Shown here piece after piece: positions 62,322 to 64,000 of a stretch of DNA of 64,000 nucleotides (the first letter of the stretch is position 1; each line of letters opens with the position of its first letter). Under the pieces are notes generated by a model, which ran no database searches, was not told where the DNA came from, and saw nothing but the letters and a program-made list of their open reading frames with translations. The position numbers were made by a program, and so were the translations under genes. Source of the DNA: Acidobacteriota bacterium (GTDB lineage: Bacteria; Acidobacteriota; Vicinamibacteria; Vicinamibacterales; 2-12-FULL-66-21); the NCBI GenBank assembly GCA_003222675.1, contig QHWT01000056.1, positions 20,157 through 84,156 on the forward strand. The letters are read 5' to 3'.

Positions 62322-63027
62322 ATCGGCGTGGATTCGCGCTGTCTGTTCGCTCTGGCGGGATCGTCTTCACACAAAACCGGACTTGAGGATGTGCCTGCCG
62401 TCGGGCACGACGCCCGCGGGAATTTATGCGGAGATGTCGCGCAGCGTCCGTGCCGGACTCGCGTCATTCCAGCGCGCGCGCGTGTTCGTGCTGGACGAGT
62501 TCGGTGGCCTTTCCCCGGACGATCCGGGAAGCAGCAGACAGATGTTGCGACGTCAATTGATTGATGCGGTCGATCTGCCGTCGGCTGCTTTTCATTTTCT
62601 CGATCCCGGTGACTCCGACGTCGTACGGCACTGCAGGGACTACGATGCCGCAATCGCCGATGCGTTCGATCTCGTGCTGCTCGGAATCGGGCTGAACGGG
62701 CACCTCGGGATGAACGAGCCGGGCTCGCCGATGGACGGCTCGACCCGGCGCGTCGAGTTGCACGGCGCGACCATTCAATCTTCAGCGAGGTACTTCACGC
62801 ATCAGAACCTGCCGCACTGGGGACTGACCGTCGGGTTGAAGACGATTCTCGAGTCGAAAGAAGTGTGGCTGCTCGCGAACGGCGCTGCCAAGGCGGAGAT
62901 CATTCAACAGACGGTTCGAGGCGACATCAGTGCTTCCAACCCGGCATCGCTGCTGCGCCGTCATCCAGACTGCTCGCTGTTCGTCGATGCGGACGCCGGC
63001 GCGTTGCTGGACAATGCCGGCCATTGA
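62296..63027 (+). CDS. Glucosamine-6-phosphate deaminase/isomerase (NagB-like)
   Basis: 243 residues. NagB/6-phosphogluconolactonase fold: MCLPSGTTPAGIYAEMS (phosphate loop), ARVFVLDEFGGLSPDDPGSS with the catalytic Asp of the LDEF motif, and VLLGIGLNGHLGMNEPGSPM with the HxGxNEP active-site His and Glu. It keeps the NagB residues rather than the lactonase ones. It converts glucosamine 6-phosphate to fructose 6-phosphate and ammonia in related enzymes. It overlaps the oxidoreductase gene, showing translational coupling. No nagA is next to it. Confidence 0.9.
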   Translation: MHLLRFDSESAWIRAVCSLWRDRLHTKPDLRMCLPSGTTPAGIYAEMSRSVRAGLASFQRARVFVLDEFGGLSPDDPGSSRQMLRRQLIDAVDLPSAAFHFLDPGDSDVVRHCRDYDAAIADAFDLVLLGIGLNGHLGMNEPGSPMDGSTRRVELHGATIQSSARYFTHQNLPHWGLTVGLKTILESKEVWLLANGAAKAEIIQQTVRGDISASNPASLLRRHPDCSLFVDADAGALLDNAGH

Positions 63028-63189
63028 CGGTATGAGCGTTGACGTCATCTTGCAGTCCATCGGTGCGATCTCCGCACACGGATGCCCTCACGACGTTCAG
63101 CAGCTGTGGTACAAGGATCCCGCTGGTAGCTGACCAGCGGGCAGGAGGCAATCGTGACGATCACGACGCTCACTGTGACGACGTGTGCG

Positions 63190-63363
63190 CTGAAGAAGAT
63201 CGTCGAGTTCGAACGCTGGACGCCGGAATGGAACGCGCTGCGCGACTCCGGCAAATGGAAAGACGCGCCGGACTATGGCAAGGCGAAGACCGGCCGCATC
63301 GCGTTGCAGGATCACGGCAGCGTCTTCTGGTTTCGCAATGTGAAGATCCGCACGATCGGATGA
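63190..63363 (+). pseudogene. DUF1080 C-terminal remnant
   Basis: The last about 57 codons of a DUF1080 (3-keto-disaccharide hydrolase) gene: VEFERWTPEWNALRDSGKWK, then APDYGKAKTGRIALQDHGS, then FWFRNVKIRTIG. The family's C-terminal strand pattern (GxIALQDHG, VxFRNIKI) is perfect, but the N-terminal two-thirds is gone. An ATG-led frame starts at 63154, but the bases before 63190 do not match the family. Confidence 0.8.
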
Positions 63364-63379
63364 TCGAGGAAGGCGCGCA

Positions 63380-63721
63380 GTGTTCGCGATCGGCATTGCC
63401 GCGGTGTTCCTAGTGGTCATCTGTGGGCTTGCGGCTCGGAGCATGCTGCCGCTGGGAGTCCCGGCTGTTTACCTGGCCGCGAGCTTCGCCGCTGCGATTG
63501 CTTATGGGATTGACAAGTCCGCAGCACAGAGTGGTGAATGGCGGACGCCCGAGAGCACGTTGCACGTCCTCGCGTTGATGGGTGGCTGGCCTGGCGCACT
63601 CGTTGCGCAGAGGATTTTTCGCCACAAGTCACGCAAGCCGTCATTCCGATTCGCATTCTGGGCAACCGTGGCATTGAACTGCGGCGCGCTGGTGTGGCTT
63701 TTGTGGACGGCGGGTTCGTGA
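63380..63721 (+). CDS. DUF1294 family small membrane protein
   Basis: 113 residues from GTG 63380. Three to four membrane spans (IGIAAVFLVVICGLAARSML, VPAVYLAASFAAAIAYGIDK, FWATVALNCGALVWLLWTAG) and the DUF1294 core: YGIDKSAAQSGEWRTPESTL, then HVLALMGGWPGALVAQRIF, then HKSRKPSFRFAFW. The K-x-A..g..RxPE..L..lallGGwpGa...q...rHKtrK.sF pattern is complete. Function unknown. Confidence 0.93.
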   Translation: MFAIGIAAVFLVVICGLAARSMLPLGVPAVYLAASFAAAIAYGIDKSAAQSGEWRTPESTLHVLALMGGWPGALVAQRIFRHKSRKPSFRFAFWATVALNCGALVWLLWTAGS

Positions 63722-63793
63722 CCGGCCAGCATTTCAGTCGACATTGACGACCACTCGACCCGGACTCATAGCGGACAGCGTGCGATCCTGCAT

Positions 63794-64000
63794 CTACTCA
63801 TCCCGGAGCATGTCCAGTGGATTCGTCGCCGCAGCGCGACGCGCCGGGAGATAGCACGCCAGTAACGAACCTGCGCCGACGGAGAGCGTCACGAGAATCA
63901 GTATGAGGGGATCGTGCGGACTGATGCCGAAGACGAGATGCCGGAGCACGTCGCCGGTGGCCAGCGTCGCGAGCAAACCCACGGTAATTCCTGCCGCGGT
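63794..64000 (-). CDS. ADOP family permease, C-terminal end, cut by right edge
   Basis: The last about 68 residues of an ADOP permease: the final membrane spans (TVGLLATLATGDVLRHLVFG, then LILVTLSVGAGSLLACYLP) and the tail ARRAAATNPLDMLRDE. The gene extends beyond the window, so whether it is intact cannot be said. Confidence 0.88.
   Translation of the reverse strand, partial: TAAGITVGLLATLATGDVLRHLVFGISPHDPLILILVTLSVGAGSLLACYLPARRAAATNPLDMLRDE

Noticed and set aside
1..64000. tRNA, rRNA, CRISPR arrays, riboswitches, intact insertion sequences
   Set aside because: I looked for their usual features and saw none that I could support. A covariance-model scan would be needed to exclude small RNAs.

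Overview
The window looks like a chromosomal segment of an Acidobacteriota genome, probably of the Vicinamibacteria (subdivision 6) type. The reasons are high GC, a very large number of ADOP (acidobacterial duplicated orphan permease) genes with PadR regulators, a BlaR1-like peptidase carrying a TIGR03435 domain, three copies of DUF1080 (3-keto-disaccharide hydrolase) genes, an ECF sigma/Ser-Thr kinase pair and a PEP-CTERM protein. This assignment is inference from gene content. I saw no rRNA, tRNA, CRISPR array or intact insertion sequence.

Layout. 0-5 kb is a decayed zone: a gene cut by the left edge, a half ADOP permease, a lipoprotein gene with an in-frame amber codon, an intact YbhB/YbcL protein, and truncated methyltransferase and tyrosine recombinase remnants. 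5-12 kb has a secreted protein, ADOP pieces, one intact ADOP permease and a BlaI/BlaR-type pair. 12-28 kb is an ADOP cluster with four PadR genes, four intact permeases, several permease fossils, and stubs of a DUF1080 gene, a HAD phosphatase and a GNAT acetyltransferase. 28-47 kb is mixed: an orphan PAS histidine kinase, an ADP-ribosylglycohydrolase, a decayed PEP-CTERM gene, a three-gene operon (secreted protein, a desaturase fused to a Rossmann/methyltransferase-like domain, a membrane sulfatase-fold enzyme), DUF1080, another ADOP, a polysaccharide deacetylase, a Tat-exported oxidoreductase, DAHP synthase, a lipoprotein and a P1 peptidase.

47-52 kb is a signalling/secretion block: an internally deleted ECF sigma factor, a membrane Ser/Thr kinase translationally coupled to it, a CsgG/HfaB-like protein and a secreted protein. 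52-57 kb has a divergent PadR/DinB pair around a 32-bp palindrome, a HAF-repeat protein, and a proteinase-K-type subtilase followed by a PrcB-like protein. 57-64 kb has another PadR/ADOP unit with a fossil permease tail, a phytol/dolichol-kinase-like membrane protein, an oxidoreductase-NagB pair, a DUF1080 remnant, a DUF1294 protein and an ADOP gene cut by the right edge.

The dominant theme is amplification and decay of ADOP permeases: seven intact, one cut by the edge, and at least five fossils. There is no ABC ATPase in the window. Five PadR genes are next to permeases or permease remains. Each has its own, different inverted repeat at its promoter or start codon, which suggests that each unit is regulated separately. 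Only the four permeases that directly follow a PadR gene carry an N-terminal prefix domain. The most unusual single gene is the desaturase fusion at 33.5-34.7 kb.
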